Source: Bin5 sp022827195
Lineage (GTDB): Bacteria > Chloroflexota > Anaerolineae > Caldilineales > Caldilineaceae
Direction: 5' to 3'
NCBI GenBank assembly: GCA_965208275.1
Contig: OZ242331.1
Coordinates: 4,216,001 to 4,280,000, forward strand
Length of the DNA stretch: 64,000 nucleotides
The notes beneath the pieces are model-generated. The model was not told the DNA's origin. It did not search any database and worked only from the letters and a program-made list of their open reading frames with translations. The translations under genes were made by a program, and so were the position numbers. The stretch's first letter is position 1, and every line of letters starts with the position of its first letter. Positions 1 to 9,300 of the stretch are shown here, piece after piece.

Positions 1-712
1 ATCACGAAAAATGATGAAAAAAGCGAGAAGCCCGGGCAAAAGACTTTCAAATGTGCTACGCTGACATCAACAACCGGCTGAGGCAAAAAAGGAACGAGAA
101 ACTGAAAACCAGGAACGAAGAACGCAAGGGCCCCAACGAGAACCATCAGGCCTCCGAGCATCCGCTGCCAGGAGACAGCCGCTCCTACCGTCTCCAACCG
201 CCGGAAAAATGGATGTGACCCGACTTGACCCGACTTCACCGGACCTGACCGGACGCAACGCGGCCCTTCGTGTGAATTCGTGTCCTTCGTGGATTGCTAA
301 GCTATCGCAAGCGCCATCTGTCGGGACACCCGGCGACCGAGCAACACAAATGCGAACAAGCGACTTAGTCGGTACACGAAAAACGAGAAACGAAAAACTC
401 AAAACGAAAAGAACATCCCCCTCTCGAAAAAAATTTAGGGCGACATTGGACGACATTGGGGGACATTGGGGGACATATGTCCCCCTTTCACGCCAAAACG
501 AGAAGGCCTCGGTCCCGAAGGACAAAGGCTCCGGACAACCGCTAAGTCAGATTCACACACGCAAACGATGGGACCAACAACCAGAAGAACCAGGACGGAT
601 CTGATAAGTTGAGAAAACTGTAATACTCGGTTTCATAAGGGAAGTCGTTTGGTTCTTGGTTGTTGGGGACGGGAAGCCGGGCCTTGGATACGGCACGACG
701 GATGGAGATACG
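1..712. other. Gene-poor stretch with short direct repeats and a palindrome
   Basis: I see no convincing gene here. The region holds degenerate tandem units of a cgacttgacc type (about 217-256), four gacattgg units (442-477), and a perfect 18-nt palindrome gggggacatatgtccccc at 468-485. It also has two purine-rich A tracts (88-131 and 374-416). The possible reading frames have arbitrary composition. The repeats resemble the degenerate intergenic repeats seen elsewhere in the window, but no function can be assigned. Confidence 0.5.
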
Positions 713-1726
713 ATGGGCGCGAAGAAACCGAAGGGGCTGTACCTGCTGAGCGAGAGCGCGTTTGCTCGCATATACGGCGCGGATACGCGGCGCGAGATCG
801 AGGCGCAGGTGGAGATGGTCGCGCCGCTGCAGACCGCGGAGATGATCGCACGCGATCCCACCGCGCTGGAGGACGTGCAGCTGGTCTTTTCCGGCTGGGG
901 CATGGCGCGCGTGGACGACGCCTTTCTCGACGCCGCGCCCAACCTGGAGGCGATCTTCTATGCCGCCGGCACGGTGCGCTATTTTGTGACCGACGCACTG
1001 TGGGAGCGGGACGTGCGGCTGACGAGCGGATACGGCGCCAATGCCGAGTTTGTGGCGCCATACACGCTGGCGCAGATCATCCTCAGCCTGAAACGGACCT
1101 GGTATTTTGCGGACAAGGTGCGGCGGGAGGGGGACTACAACCCGAATGAGAAGGAGGCGCTGCCGGGCCTCTTCACCGGCGTGGTCGGCCTGATCTCGCT
1201 GGGGCAGGTTGGCCGGCGGGTGGCGGCGCTGCTGCGCGATACGCTGCCGCTGCGCGTGCTGGCGTATGACCCCTACCTGGCGCCGGAAACGGCCGCGGCA
1301 TTGGGCGTGGAACCGGTCGGGCTGGAGGAGCTGTTCCGGCGCTGTGACGTTGTGTCGCTGCACACGCCGTGGCTGCCAGAGACGGAGGGGATGATCCGGG
1401 GCGCGCACCTGGCCGCGATGAAAGCGAACGCGACCTTTATCAACACGGCGCGCGGCGCGGTCGTGAACGAGCCGGAGATGATCGCGGTGCTCGAACAACG
1501 CCCGGACCTGTACGCTCTGCTCGATGTTACCTACCCGGAGCCGCCCGCGGCCGGTTCGCCGCTCTACAGCCTGCCCAACGTGCTGCTGACCCCGCATATT
1601 GCCGGCGCGCACAACACAGAGTGTCTGCGCATGGGCCGCCTGATGGCGACGGAGCTGCACCGTTACCTGGCGGGTGCGCGCTTGGAGTACGAGATTACGC
1701 GGGAGATGCTGCCGCTGCTGGCCTGA
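713..1726 (+). CDS. D-isomer specific 2-hydroxyacid dehydrogenase family protein
   Basis: This is an NAD(P)-dependent oxidoreductase of the D-2-hydroxyacid dehydrogenase family, about 337 residues, the usual family length. The Rossmann dinucleotide motif is present in the variant form GLISLGQVGRRVA. The catalytic Arg (NTARGAVVNE), Glu (DVTYPEPP) and His (TPHIAGA) are all in the expected order. I start it at the ATG at 713, because the residues before MGAKKPKG are not family-like and ggatggag precedes that ATG. The substrate cannot be deduced. Such genes in this kind of organism often belong to sugar-acid or amino-acid catabolism. It stands alone, 82 bp before a methyltransferase gene on the same strand. 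Confidence 0.9.
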   Translation: MGAKKPKGLYLLSESAFARIYGADTRREIEAQVEMVAPLQTAEMIARDPTALEDVQLVFSGWGMARVDDAFLDAAPNLEAIFYAAGTVRYFVTDALWERDVRLTSGYGANAEFVAPYTLAQIILSLKRTWYFADKVRREGDYNPNEKEALPGLFTGVVGLISLGQVGRRVAALLRDTLPLRVLAYDPYLAPETAAALGVEPVGLEELFRRCDVVSLHTPWLPETEGMIRGAHLAAMKANATFINTARGAVVNEPEMIAVLEQRPDLYALLDVTYPEPPAAGSPLYSLPNVLLTPHIAGAHNTECLRMGRLMATELHRYLAGARLEYEITREMLPLLA

Positions 1727-1808
1727 AGCGCAACTCGTCCCGATAGTGCGGCCGCGGGCCGGGGATGAAAGGCACACTCCACGTGCTGCCGGCCGCGAAC
1801 TGACAGCC

Positions 1809-3050
1809 ATGGCCCAAATCCGTCAACAGAGCCACGCCGACCCGGACAGTCCGCGCGCCGTTCTTGCGCTGACAATCCGGCCCTGGGCCCGCGTCGCGGT
1901 GAACGAACGGGTTCGCCTGGTGTTGGGGGACAGCGAGTGTGCCGCGCGCGCCGCGGTCTGGGTGGAGATCGGCTACGGGGTGGAGGAGGCGCCGCTGACC
2001 TATGTGCGGCACATCCTGGAGGCGGAGACGTGGCGCTGCGCCGAAGAGATCGAACGGTTGTTGCGGGGTGAGAGCCCCTATGCGACCTGGCGCAGCGGCT
2101 GTCCGCCGGCACTGCTTATGGCGCGCCCGGGGCCTGCCGACGCGCAGGGCGAGCCGACCTTTCAACTGACGCTGCAGCTGACGCTGGGCGGCCTCAGCGA
2201 CAGCGGCGAGCCGGACGCGTCGGGGCTGACACTGTCGCTGGACCGGGTGAACGGCCGCGAGCTCTTGCGCTTTGGCGAGGCGTTTGACCGCGAGCTGCGC
2301 GCGGCCCTGGAAGACCGCGGCAGGGCCGCGCCCGCGCCTGACCTGGCGGTGAATACCTTCAGCAGCCGCGTCAACAGCGCGGCCTACGATGCGCTCGGCG
2401 AAGCGTACGCGCACGACTACCTAGCCGAACCGTTCTTCCGCAAGGCGTTCGAGGGCTGGCTGGGGCAGATGCCCGCCGGCGGCCGCGTTTTGGAGGTCGG
2501 CTGCGGGCACGGCGAGCCGGTCGCGGCCGCGCTGGCGGCTGTCGGGCTGCGCGTGACGGGGATCGACCCGTCCGGCGAGATGATCGAGCTGGCGCGGGCG
2601 CGCGCGGCGGGCGAGTTTCGACAGATGGCGCTGGCCGAGCTCGAAGAGACGGTGGCGTTCGATGGGGCCTGCTGCTTCTTTTCGCTGCTCTGCATGGACC
2701 CAATCGAGCTGCGGGTCGGGCTGGAGCGACTGCACAGGGCGTTGAAGGCGGATGCGCCGCTGCTGATCGTCTCGGGCGTGCCCGACCTGTACACGCGCAC
2801 GTCGCCGCTGCGCACGGTGCAGGGGCGGACGACGTGGGAGTGGACATACGATCACGAGGACATGGCCGCCATCCTGCAGGAGCGAGGGCAGTGGCGGGTT
2901 GGCACGGCGTCGCTTCGCTATTACGATACGGACACGCTGCAGCCGGTCGGGCCGGACGAACTGGAACAGGCAACCGACTTCAGCGGGCGAACGGTAAAGG
3001 GCGTGTATGCGCTCATCGCGCGGAAAAAGGCGGTGGGCAGCGGCCCGTGA
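1809..3050 (+). CDS. Class I SAM-dependent methyltransferase with unassigned N-terminal domain
   Basis: The C-terminal half is a class I methyltransferase. Motif I reads RVLEVGCGHGEP, followed by the acidic TGIDPSGEM segment that would bind the SAM ribose, and later LLIVSGVPDLY. The domain is introduced by a typical SAAYDALGEAYAHDY helix. The first ~170 residues (starting MAQIRQQ) resemble no domain I know; they contain short beta-like stretches such as TFQLTLQLTLGG. I chose the ATG at 1809; the open frame extends further upstream but overlaps the previous gene and looks non-coding. The substrate is unknown. The gene is 34 bp from the next gene and may be co-transcribed with it. Confidence 0.75.
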   Translation: MAQIRQQSHADPDSPRAVLALTIRPWARVAVNERVRLVLGDSECAARAAVWVEIGYGVEEAPLTYVRHILEAETWRCAEEIERLLRGESPYATWRSGCPPALLMARPGPADAQGEPTFQLTLQLTLGGLSDSGEPDASGLTLSLDRVNGRELLRFGEAFDRELRAALEDRGRAAPAPDLAVNTFSSRVNSAAYDALGEAYAHDYLAEPFFRKAFEGWLGQMPAGGRVLEVGCGHGEPVAAALAAVGLRVTGIDPSGEMIELARARAAGEFRQMALAELEETVAFDGACCFFSLLCMDPIELRVGLERLHRALKADAPLLIVSGVPDLYTRTSPLRTVQGRTTWEWTYDHEDMAAILQERGQWRVGTASLRYYDTDTLQPVGPDELEQATDFSGRTVKGVYALIARKKAVGSGP

Positions 3051-3084
3051 TTCGCGGGGCTTGGACTGAGGACAGGCCAATCTC

Positions 3085-5652
3085 ATGGGACTCGACTGGC
3101 GAACGCTGGAAGAGGAGGACGAGCGGGGGCAGGTGGAGGCGCTGGAAGAGGCGGAGCCAGACGCGGCGAGGCGGCGCGCCTGGCCCTGGTGGCTGACCTC
3201 TGCGTTGGTTCTGCTGCTGGCCGCGGCGGTGATATGGGGCGTCCGCTACGTTCTGGCGCAGCGGCTGGAAGCGATTACTGCTACCTTCGAAGTGGAGGTG
3301 CTGGCGGCGCACGGGACGGTGCAGATGGCCGAGCGCGACCTGGACGAGGCCCTTTTCTCCAGCATGATCTCGACCGACTACCCCAATTGGGGCGACAGGC
3401 AGAAGCGTATGCTGCGCGAAGGGATGCGCTGGGACCGCAGATTCTTCGGCCTGACGATGGCGCCGGAGGCCGACGGGAGGCCGCCGCCCGGCACGGTGAC
3501 CGATATCGAGTTCACCTCGGACTGGCGCATGGCGACGGTTACGGTTGCCTACCCCTACCAACAGACTGCAGGGCCGGCGGTGACGCTGCATCAGTCGATA
3601 ACCTACCGGGAGGGGGAGACGGGCTGGGCGTTGGTGCCGGCGTATCCCGATTATTGGGGGGAGAAACGCAAACTCGAGGGCCGCTACGTGACGGTCGAGT
3701 TCCCGGAGCGGGACGCGGCGACGGTTGAGCGGCTGGTGGAGGACTGGGACGAGCTGCTGGCCGCGGCCTGCGAGACGTTGGAGGACCTGGACTGCCGGGG
3801 CGAGTGGAAGCTGGATGTCGAGCTGTCGACGGAGTCGAGCGCGCTGACGTCCCTGGCTGAAAGGGCGCCGCCGGGGATGCGCTGGATGGAGGCGTTCAAT
3901 GCGCCTCTGGCCGAGCAGAGCCCGGAGGGGTCCGGGCTGACGCTGCCGACGCCGAGCCTGATCGGGCGCCCGGCGGATGATGCCGGCTACGCGGCGCTGC
4001 GGGCCGGCTACGCGCCGCTGATCGCGGGCGGCGGCATCGCGGAAATCGTTGGCTGGCGCTGCTGCGAGAACGAGGCCGCTTCAACGCGAAGGAGGGCGAG
4101 AGGGCGTTCGGGCGCGATATTCTTCCGCGCGCTGCTGGATAAGCAGTTGAGCCAGTTGGGTCTGGTCCGCTGGCCGGTCAACGCGTCCACCTACGAGGAG
4201 ATCCTGCAGGGGACGATTCACGACGTGACGAACCTGCACTGGGTCTACCTGCAGCGTTCGGGCAACAGCGTTGAACCGCACATCTGGAAGGTCGTCTACA
4301 GCATGGTCGACTTCATTCTGGCGGAGCAGCCGGAGCAGTCCGCAGCGAGGCTGCAACGGGCGCTGCGGCGAAACAGGACCTACCGCCCGTGGCTGACCAG
4401 CGCCGGTTTCAGCAACTTCGGACGTTCAATCCAGAAGAGATGGATCGACTACGCCGACGGGCAGCTGGCGGCGGCGGCGACCGCAGCAGGGGATGCCCTG
4501 CCCGCGCAGGACCTGCAGTTGCTATGCGCGGCGGACCGGTTCCAGGGCGCGCATGTCTACCGCTACACCTTTGAGAACGACGCCTTCGCAAGCGAGGACC
4601 TCGACGGGACGTTCCGCCTGATGTATGCGCTGCCGGATGCTGACGGCGTCCTGCTGCAGCGAACCGGGGGCAGGGTGAATGCGGAGGCGAACGACTCGCC
4701 GGTGCAGATCTGGCGGCGGGGGCAGGCGCAGCGTGTGACCTACAGGGACTCGAATACCCCTTTGTTCGCGGTGGATTCCTCCGACAGCGGAATGCTCTTT
4801 TACACCTATGAGTCGCGGCGGCCGACATACCACTTCACCTATCTGGACCTGGCGGCATGCGAGCAGGGCACGTGCGCGTTGGAGTCGCAGCAAGGTTTTC
4901 CCGTATGGTCGCCTGACCGGGAAAGGTCGATCGTTTCTTTAGGCGACGGTTTGCTGTGGCTGGGCGACGGTGCGGGGGAGCTGCTGATGACGGTCGCGCA
5001 CGGCCGGTCGGTGGCGTGGTTGGACAACGAGCGTTTTGCCTACATTCAGCCGGACGACGAGATGCGGGTCGGGGTAATGACGCTGCCGCAGACGGAGGCG
5101 GAGACCGTGCTGGAGCTGGAGAGGCTGGCGGAAGCGATGCGGGCGGCGCCGGGCGCGCGGCGGAGGTCGTCGGGGCAGCCGCTGCCGATCACGCCCGCGG
5201 CGCTGGCAACGCATCCGAGCTGGCCCGACCAGTTGATTGTAGCGATGCGCGAGGGGGACAGGTGGCGGTCGGAAGCGACGCACATCTTCACCTACAACCT
5301 GGCCGCAGATGAGCTCAGGCATCTGCTGTGGGTGGAGCACCCGCTGGAATCGATCCGTTCGCTGCGCTTCTCCGCGGATGGACGCTGGCTGTTCGTACAC
5401 AGCGTGGAGCGCAGCACCGACAGCTGGCACCTGCACCTGTATGACAGCGAGAGCGGCGCGAGCCAGACATATTCATCGGAGTCTACGCTGGCCTTTCCGG
5501 GCTATGACCTGTCGGCAGACGGGGCGTGGCTGGTGCGGGTAGACGAGGGATTCCTGCATCTGATCCCGCTGCAGGGCGGGCGGCAGCGGCTGGTGGCGCA
5601 CAGTTTTGCCCGCTGCCATTCGGCGGTGTGGGTGGAGGCGAGTTTTCAGTAG
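3085..5652 (+). CDS. Large membrane-anchored protein with C-terminal beta-propeller-like repeats
   Basis: I do not recognise a characterised family for this 855-residue protein. It has a short acidic cytoplasmic tail, then one transmembrane segment at about residues 35-57 (WWLTSALVLLLAAAVIWG), and a long extracytoplasmic part. The C-terminal ~350 residues contain spaced blade-like motifs (VWSPDRERSIV, LRFSADGRWLFV, YDLSADGAWLV), typical of TolB/WD40-type propellers. The middle region is helical with no known motif. The N-in orientation suggests an outward-facing scaffold or lipid-associated sensor, but that is inference. It starts with ATG 35 bp after the methyltransferase gene, with a weak ribosome site. 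Confidence 0.7.
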   Translation: MGLDWRTLEEEDERGQVEALEEAEPDAARRRAWPWWLTSALVLLLAAAVIWGVRYVLAQRLEAITATFEVEVLAAHGTVQMAERDLDEALFSSMISTDYPNWGDRQKRMLREGMRWDRRFFGLTMAPEADGRPPPGTVTDIEFTSDWRMATVTVAYPYQQTAGPAVTLHQSITYREGETGWALVPAYPDYWGEKRKLEGRYVTVEFPERDAATVERLVEDWDELLAAACETLEDLDCRGEWKLDVELSTESSALTSLAERAPPGMRWMEAFNAPLAEQSPEGSGLTLPTPSLIGRPADDAGYAALRAGYAPLIAGGGIAEIVGWRCCENEAASTRRRARGRSGAIFFRALLDKQLSQLGLVRWPVNASTYEEILQGTIHDVTNLHWVYLQRSGNSVEPHIWKVVYSMVDFILAEQPEQSAARLQRALRRNRTYRPWLTSAGFSNFGRSIQKRWIDYADGQLAAAATAAGDALPAQDLQLLCAADRFQGAHVYRYTFENDAFASEDLDGTFRLMYALPDADGVLLQRTGGRVNAEANDSPVQIWRRGQAQRVTYRDSNTPLFAVDSSDSGMLFYTYESRRPTYHFTYLDLAACEQGTCALESQQGFPVWSPDRERSIVSLGDGLLWLGDGAGELLMTVAHGRSVAWLDNERFAYIQPDDEMRVGVMTLPQTEAETVLELERLAEAMRAAPGARRRSSGQPLPITPAALATHPSWPDQLIVAMREGDRWRSEATHIFTYNLAADELRHLLWVEHPLESIRSLRFSADGRWLFVHSVERSTDSWHLHLYDSESGASQTYSSESTLAFPGYDLSADGAWLVRVDEGFLHLIPLQGGRQRLVAHSFARCHSAVWVEASFQ

Positions 5653-5735
5653 TCAGTTTTTGGTTTTTAGTGGGCGTTCTCAGTCCGAAGGCTGGGTAGC
5701 CGGATCATAACGAAAAGGAGCGAAGGAGAGGGAGA

Positions 5736-6563
5736 ATGACGACTTACCGCTATGCTGAGATGACGTGGTCTGCCTGCCGCGAGGCGGCCTATTCGGGCCG
5801 GGTGGCGGTGCTGCCGGTTGCGACCTATGAGGACCACGGCCATCACCTGCCGATCGATACCGACGTGCGGCTGTGCACTGGAGTCTGTGAACGGGCGGTG
5901 GCGCGCATCCCGGATGAGGCTGTGCTGGTCCCGCCGGTCAGCCACGGGTACAGCCCGCACCACATGGACTTCCCGGGCACGATTACCATACGCTGGGACA
6001 CCTTTATCAACTATGTGCGCGACGTGTGCGTGAGCCTGGCCCATCACGGCTTCAAGCGGATCCTGATCGTGAACGGGCACGGCAGCAATACCGCGCCGGT
6101 GGAGATGGCCGCGCGGCTGACGGTGCTGGAGACGGAGGGCAAAACGCTGTGCGCGACGGTCAACCACTGGGGTGTTGGCAAGGGCCGGCGGGAGGGCAAT
6201 ACGATCCGCTCGTCGGACTTTGGCGGCACATCGCACGCGGGGGAGTACGAGACGTCGCTCTACCTGGCGATGGCGGAGGAGCTGGTGCAGATGGAGAAGG
6301 CGGTGGATGAGCGCTCGCCCCTTTCGCCCAGCTTTCAGACCGACCTGCTGATGGGGAAGCGGGAAGACGGCTCGGTTGCGCACCTGTGGCCGTACTGGAG
6401 CTCGCTGACGGAAAGCGGCGTGCTGGGGGATGCGAAGTCGGCCAGCCGCGAGAAGGGGGAGCAGTTTCTCGAAGCGGCGGTGGAGGGACTGATCGAGCTG
6501 GTGCGCGAGTTCCGCACGGTGGCGATCAACCCGCGACAGGACCACATTACGATGGAAGAGTGA
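5736..6563 (+). CDS. Creatininase family protein
   Basis: This is a creatininase-fold metal-dependent amidohydrolase of 275 residues, the standard length. The metal-ligand motif near the N-terminus appears as EDHGHHLPIDTDVRL. It is followed by HGYSPHHMDFPGT, the conserved NGHGSNTAPVEMA and SHAGEYETSL, all diagnostic for the family. Members cleave cyclic amides or formamides (creatinine, or FAPy-type intermediates in cofactor biosynthesis). The true substrate here is not shown by the sequence. The start is well supported by aaggag and ggagaggg immediately upstream. The next gene begins 46 bp downstream on the same strand. Confidence 0.92.
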   Translation: MTTYRYAEMTWSACREAAYSGRVAVLPVATYEDHGHHLPIDTDVRLCTGVCERAVARIPDEAVLVPPVSHGYSPHHMDFPGTITIRWDTFINYVRDVCVSLAHHGFKRILIVNGHGSNTAPVEMAARLTVLETEGKTLCATVNHWGVGKGRREGNTIRSSDFGGTSHAGEYETSLYLAMAEELVQMEKAVDERSPLSPSFQTDLLMGKREDGSVAHLWPYWSSLTESGVLGDAKSASREKGEQFLEAAVEGLIELVREFRTVAINPRQDHITMEE

Positions 6564-6609
6564 GTGCAGAGAACCGCCTCGCGGGGCCGTCTTTGCCCGG
6601 GATAAAGGC

Positions 6610-7128
6610 ATGAGCGAGAGTTACCGGATGCGGCCGGCGACGCCGACGGACTGGCAGGCGTTTGTGGCGCTGGACGAGGAGATCTTCGGCTGGTACGGCG
6701 CGCAGGAGGAACCGGCGATTATCCGCGGCCGGCTGGCTACGTTTCCGCAGGGGTGCGCGGTGCTGGAGAGGCGTAACAGCGACGGACAGCCGTTCATCGC
6801 CGGCTATCTGACGACGGAGAAGTGGGCGGAGTTGCGCGAGCCGGCATTGGACGAAGACCCGCGCAAGAGCCATACACCGGACGGGCGCGTGCTGAACATC
6901 ACGACGCTGGCGGTCGTGCCGGCGTGCCAGGGGCAAGGACTGGGCGCGCGGCTGGTGGAGCACGCGATTTCGGTGGCGCGGGCGGAGGGCTGCAGGCAGA
7001 TCGTCCTGGAGACGGCGCACGCCGAACGGTTTTATGAGCGTCACCGCTTTCAACGCATCGGCGAGCGAATGGAGCGGGGGATCAGGATGGCGATCATGCT
7101 GCTGGATCTGAGCGGCGGTGACGAATGA
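6610..7128 (+). CDS. GNAT family N-acetyltransferase
   Basis: A 172-residue GCN5-related acetyltransferase. The acetyl-CoA pyrophosphate-binding motif A is clear as VVPACQGQGLGARLV, followed by helix and strand segments ending in ERFYERHRFQRIGE, the usual motif-B region. The substrate cannot be told from sequence. It follows the creatininase gene with a short gap and is probably in the same transcript. It ends back-to-back (tail to tail, 0 bp) with the PPOX gene on the other strand. Confidence 0.9.
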   Translation: MSESYRMRPATPTDWQAFVALDEEIFGWYGAQEEPAIIRGRLATFPQGCAVLERRNSDGQPFIAGYLTTEKWAELREPALDEDPRKSHTPDGRVLNITTLAVVPACQGQGLGARLVEHAISVARAEGCRQIVLETAHAERFYERHRFQRIGERMERGIRMAIMLLDLSGGDE

Positions 7129-7551
7129 TCAGGCGGGCGGGGAGATGACGACCCGCCGCGGCTTGATCTTGAAGATCACGCGCTCCTCGGTGCCTTTCAT
7201 TTCGATGGGCATGACGTTGCCGTAGTACTCGTCGGCGCCGACGTAGAGCTTGGTGTGGGCGTTGATGTTGACGAGGTCGGGGTCGGGCACGATCTCCTCG
7301 ACGACGCCGCGCACGTCGATCCAGCGAAAGGGGTCCTCGGGGTCCAGGGCCATGAGAGCGACTTTGGGATTGCCGCGCACATTTTGCGGTTTGCGGCGGC
7401 CTTCGGCGGTGTTGACGAGCACGTGGGTGCCGTCCCAGGAGCACCAGACGATGGTATTTTCGGGCGCGCCCGAGGGGGAGATGGTCGTGAGTGTGGCGTA
7501 GATAGGGCCGGTGAGCAGGTCGACGTGGGTATCGGGGATCTGTGCGGACAT
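7129..7551 (-). CDS. PPOX-class (pyridoxamine 5'-phosphate oxidase fold) F420/FMN-dependent protein
   Basis: A 140-residue split-barrel flavoprotein of the pyridoxamine-phosphate-oxidase superfamily. The order TLTTISPSGAPENTIVW, HVLVNTAEGRRKPQN and RWIDVRGVVEEI matches the small TIGR03618-like family, whose studied members bind F420 or FMN and reduce or oxidise small molecules. The RKPQN segment is the expected phosphate-binding stretch. The start has a good gaggag site. The physiological substrate is unknown. Confidence 0.85.
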   Translation of the reverse strand: MSAQIPDTHVDLLTGPIYATLTTISPSGAPENTIVWCSWDGTHVLVNTAEGRRKPQNVRGNPKVALMALDPEDPFRWIDVRGVVEEIVPDPDLVNINAHTKLYVGADEYYGNVMPIEMKGTEERVIFKIKPRRVVISPPA

Positions 7552-7619
7552 TTCGGTTCTCCTCGGGTTGGTGGCTGCTTTACGTATTGCGTAAGAGAGC
7601 TATCGGATTATCGTCACCG

Positions 7620-7931
7620 TCACGCGGCATGAATTGCCTCGGCGGATTGAAGAACTGCTTTGCGACGGATATGGTTTCGGCTATGTTCGACGGCTGAACG
7701 CTCCACAAGGTCGACATCACGATTGAAAATGCGGCCCAACTCGTGCTCCATGCGCGCCATATCGATAAGGGTATGCCGCGCCTCAGGGTGAAACTGGACC
7801 AGCAGATCCACGTCGATATCGGGGCCGAAGTCCTCACGAACAGCGGAGCCAAACAGGGACAGTTCAACGACCTGCCAGCGACGGCAGAAGCTGTCTATTT
7901 GCGCACTGGGAATGTGAATCTGGACACTCAT
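7620..7931 (-). CDS. MNT-type nucleotidyltransferase domain protein
   Basis: A small (about 103 residues from MSVQIHIP) minimal nucleotidyltransferase. The active-site signature is complete: LFGSAVREDFGPDIDVDLLV carries the GS motif and the two metal-binding aspartates. Such proteins are often paired with HEPN proteins in toxin-antitoxin modules, where they adenylylate the partner. No HEPN gene is visible next to this one, so it may be an orphan or act elsewhere. An upstream ATG at 7964 would add 11 residues; I prefer 7931 because the added residues look random. Confidence 0.75.
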   Translation of the reverse strand: MSVQIHIPSAQIDSFCRRWQVVELSLFGSAVREDFGPDIDVDLLVQFHPEARHTLIDMARMEHELGRIFNRDVDLVERSAVEHSRNHIRRKAVLQSAEAIHAA

Positions 7932-8003
7932 TTCAGGAAGTTCCGGTCCTGACGAAGTGGGCAACGCGTCGAAATCGGGAATGGACTCCCGGCTCGGACC
8001 ACA

Positions 8004-9233
8004 TCAGTGCTTGCAGCCGGCCGCCATCATCTGGGGCGTGCAGCCCTCGGCGATGAGGGCCTGCTGATCTTCGGAGAGCTCGATCCAGGGCATGAGCGGG
8101 TCATCGGACTGGTGGGCCATTTCGCGGCCGTCGATGATGGTCAATGTGTTGCGGACCAGATGTTTGCCGGGGTGCGGGTTCATAAAGACGTCGTAGAAGG
8201 TGAAGTCGCCGTCGATGATCTCGAAGAGCGCGATATCGGCCAGCGCGCCGGGCCGCAGCGTGCCGATCTCCTTCTCCAGCCCCATCACAGCCGCGGGCCG
8301 TTCGGTCGCGGCGTGGATGACCTCGGAAAAACTCATGCCGAGGGAGAGGAATTTGCTCAGGCAGGTGGGCATGTCGAACATGGGGCCGCTGACGCTCATC
8401 TGGTGGATGTCGGAGGAGATGACGTCGGGCCGGTAGCCCTGCGCCATCAGCGCTTCGGCGGTCTGGAAGGAGAAGGAGCCGGCGCCGTGGCCGATGTCCA
8501 TGACGAGGCCGGCGTCCCAGGCGCGCTTGACCGTCTCGCGCAGGTTGCCGGACTCCTCGACGATGCGCATGGTGCCGCCGGTGAAGCAATGGGTGAGAAT
8601 ATCGCCGGGGCGCATCAGTTCGATGACGCCGTCGATTCCGGGCGGGCCCGAGCCGATGTGGGTCATGAGCGGCAGCTCGCAGCGGTCGGCGGCTTCGCGG
8701 GCCTTGTGGAGGGGCGCGAGGCCCTGGCCGCTGGTGGTGAGGCTGTCGATGCGCACCTTGACGCCGAGGAGGATATCGCGGTTGAGGTCGATGATCTTGC
8801 AGCAGATGTCGACGTCGCAGTAGTCGGGATTGGCGAGCTCCCAGGTGCGCGCGGTGAGACCGATCGATGAGATGTTGAGGAGCGCGTAGATGCGGGCGCG
8901 GGCCTTCTCGATGATGAACTCGCGGAAGCCGAGGAAGTTGTAGGCGCCCGAAGAGCCGACGTCGAGCCAGGTGGTGACGCCGCTGCGGGCCGCGATCGGA
9001 TCGGGGCGAATGCCGTAGAAGCCGAGGCCGTAGTTGACGTGCGTATGCAGGTCGACGAGCCCGGGCGTAACGTGCCGGCCGGCGGCGTCGATGACGCGAA
9101 AGGCGCTCTCCGCAGGGATGTCGGGGTCGACTGCGGCGATGCGGTTGCGCTTGACGGCGACGTCGAGACGTCCGCTGCGCCCGCCGCCGGGGTCAACGAC
9201 TTCGCCGCCTTTGATCAGAAGATCGAATCTCAT
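8004..9233 (-). CDS. Amidohydrolase / dihydroorotase-like metal-dependent hydrolase
   Basis: A 409-residue amidohydrolase-superfamily TIM-barrel enzyme. The metal ligands are visible in order: the HxH pair in GLVDLHTHVNYG, a candidate carbamylated Lys in LGVKVRID, His in LMTHIGSG, His in ILTHCFTGG and Asp in VISSDIHQM. The N- and C-terminal beta-sandwich is represented by DVAVKRNRIAAVD and LRPGALADIALFE. It resembles the amidohydrolase/deacetylase subgroup related to dihydroorotase. The substrate is not determined. It shares a strand and a close spacing with the YCII gene upstream. Confidence 0.88.
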   Translation of the reverse strand: MRFDLLIKGGEVVDPGGGRSGRLDVAVKRNRIAAVDPDIPAESAFRVIDAAGRHVTPGLVDLHTHVNYGLGFYGIRPDPIAARSGVTTWLDVGSSGAYNFLGFREFIIEKARARIYALLNISSIGLTARTWELANPDYCDVDICCKIIDLNRDILLGVKVRIDSLTTSGQGLAPLHKAREAADRCELPLMTHIGSGPPGIDGVIELMRPGDILTHCFTGGTMRIVEESGNLRETVKRAWDAGLVMDIGHGAGSFSFQTAEALMAQGYRPDVISSDIHQMSVSGPMFDMPTCLSKFLSLGMSFSEVIHAATERPAAVMGLEKEIGTLRPGALADIALFEIIDGDFTFYDVFMNPHPGKHLVRNTLTIIDGREMAHQSDDPLMPWIELSEDQQALIAEGCTPQMMAAGCKH

Positions 9234-9300
9234 CGTATTGCCTTTCGGGATTGGTGTAGCGGGTTTTGGGCTGCGGGAAACCGGTGCGGGCAGAGGCCGG

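Noticed and set aside
8007..8870. Plus-strand Gly/Asp/Val/Ala-rich frame
   Set aside because: Antisense shadow of the amidohydrolase, which has complete metal-ligand motifs.
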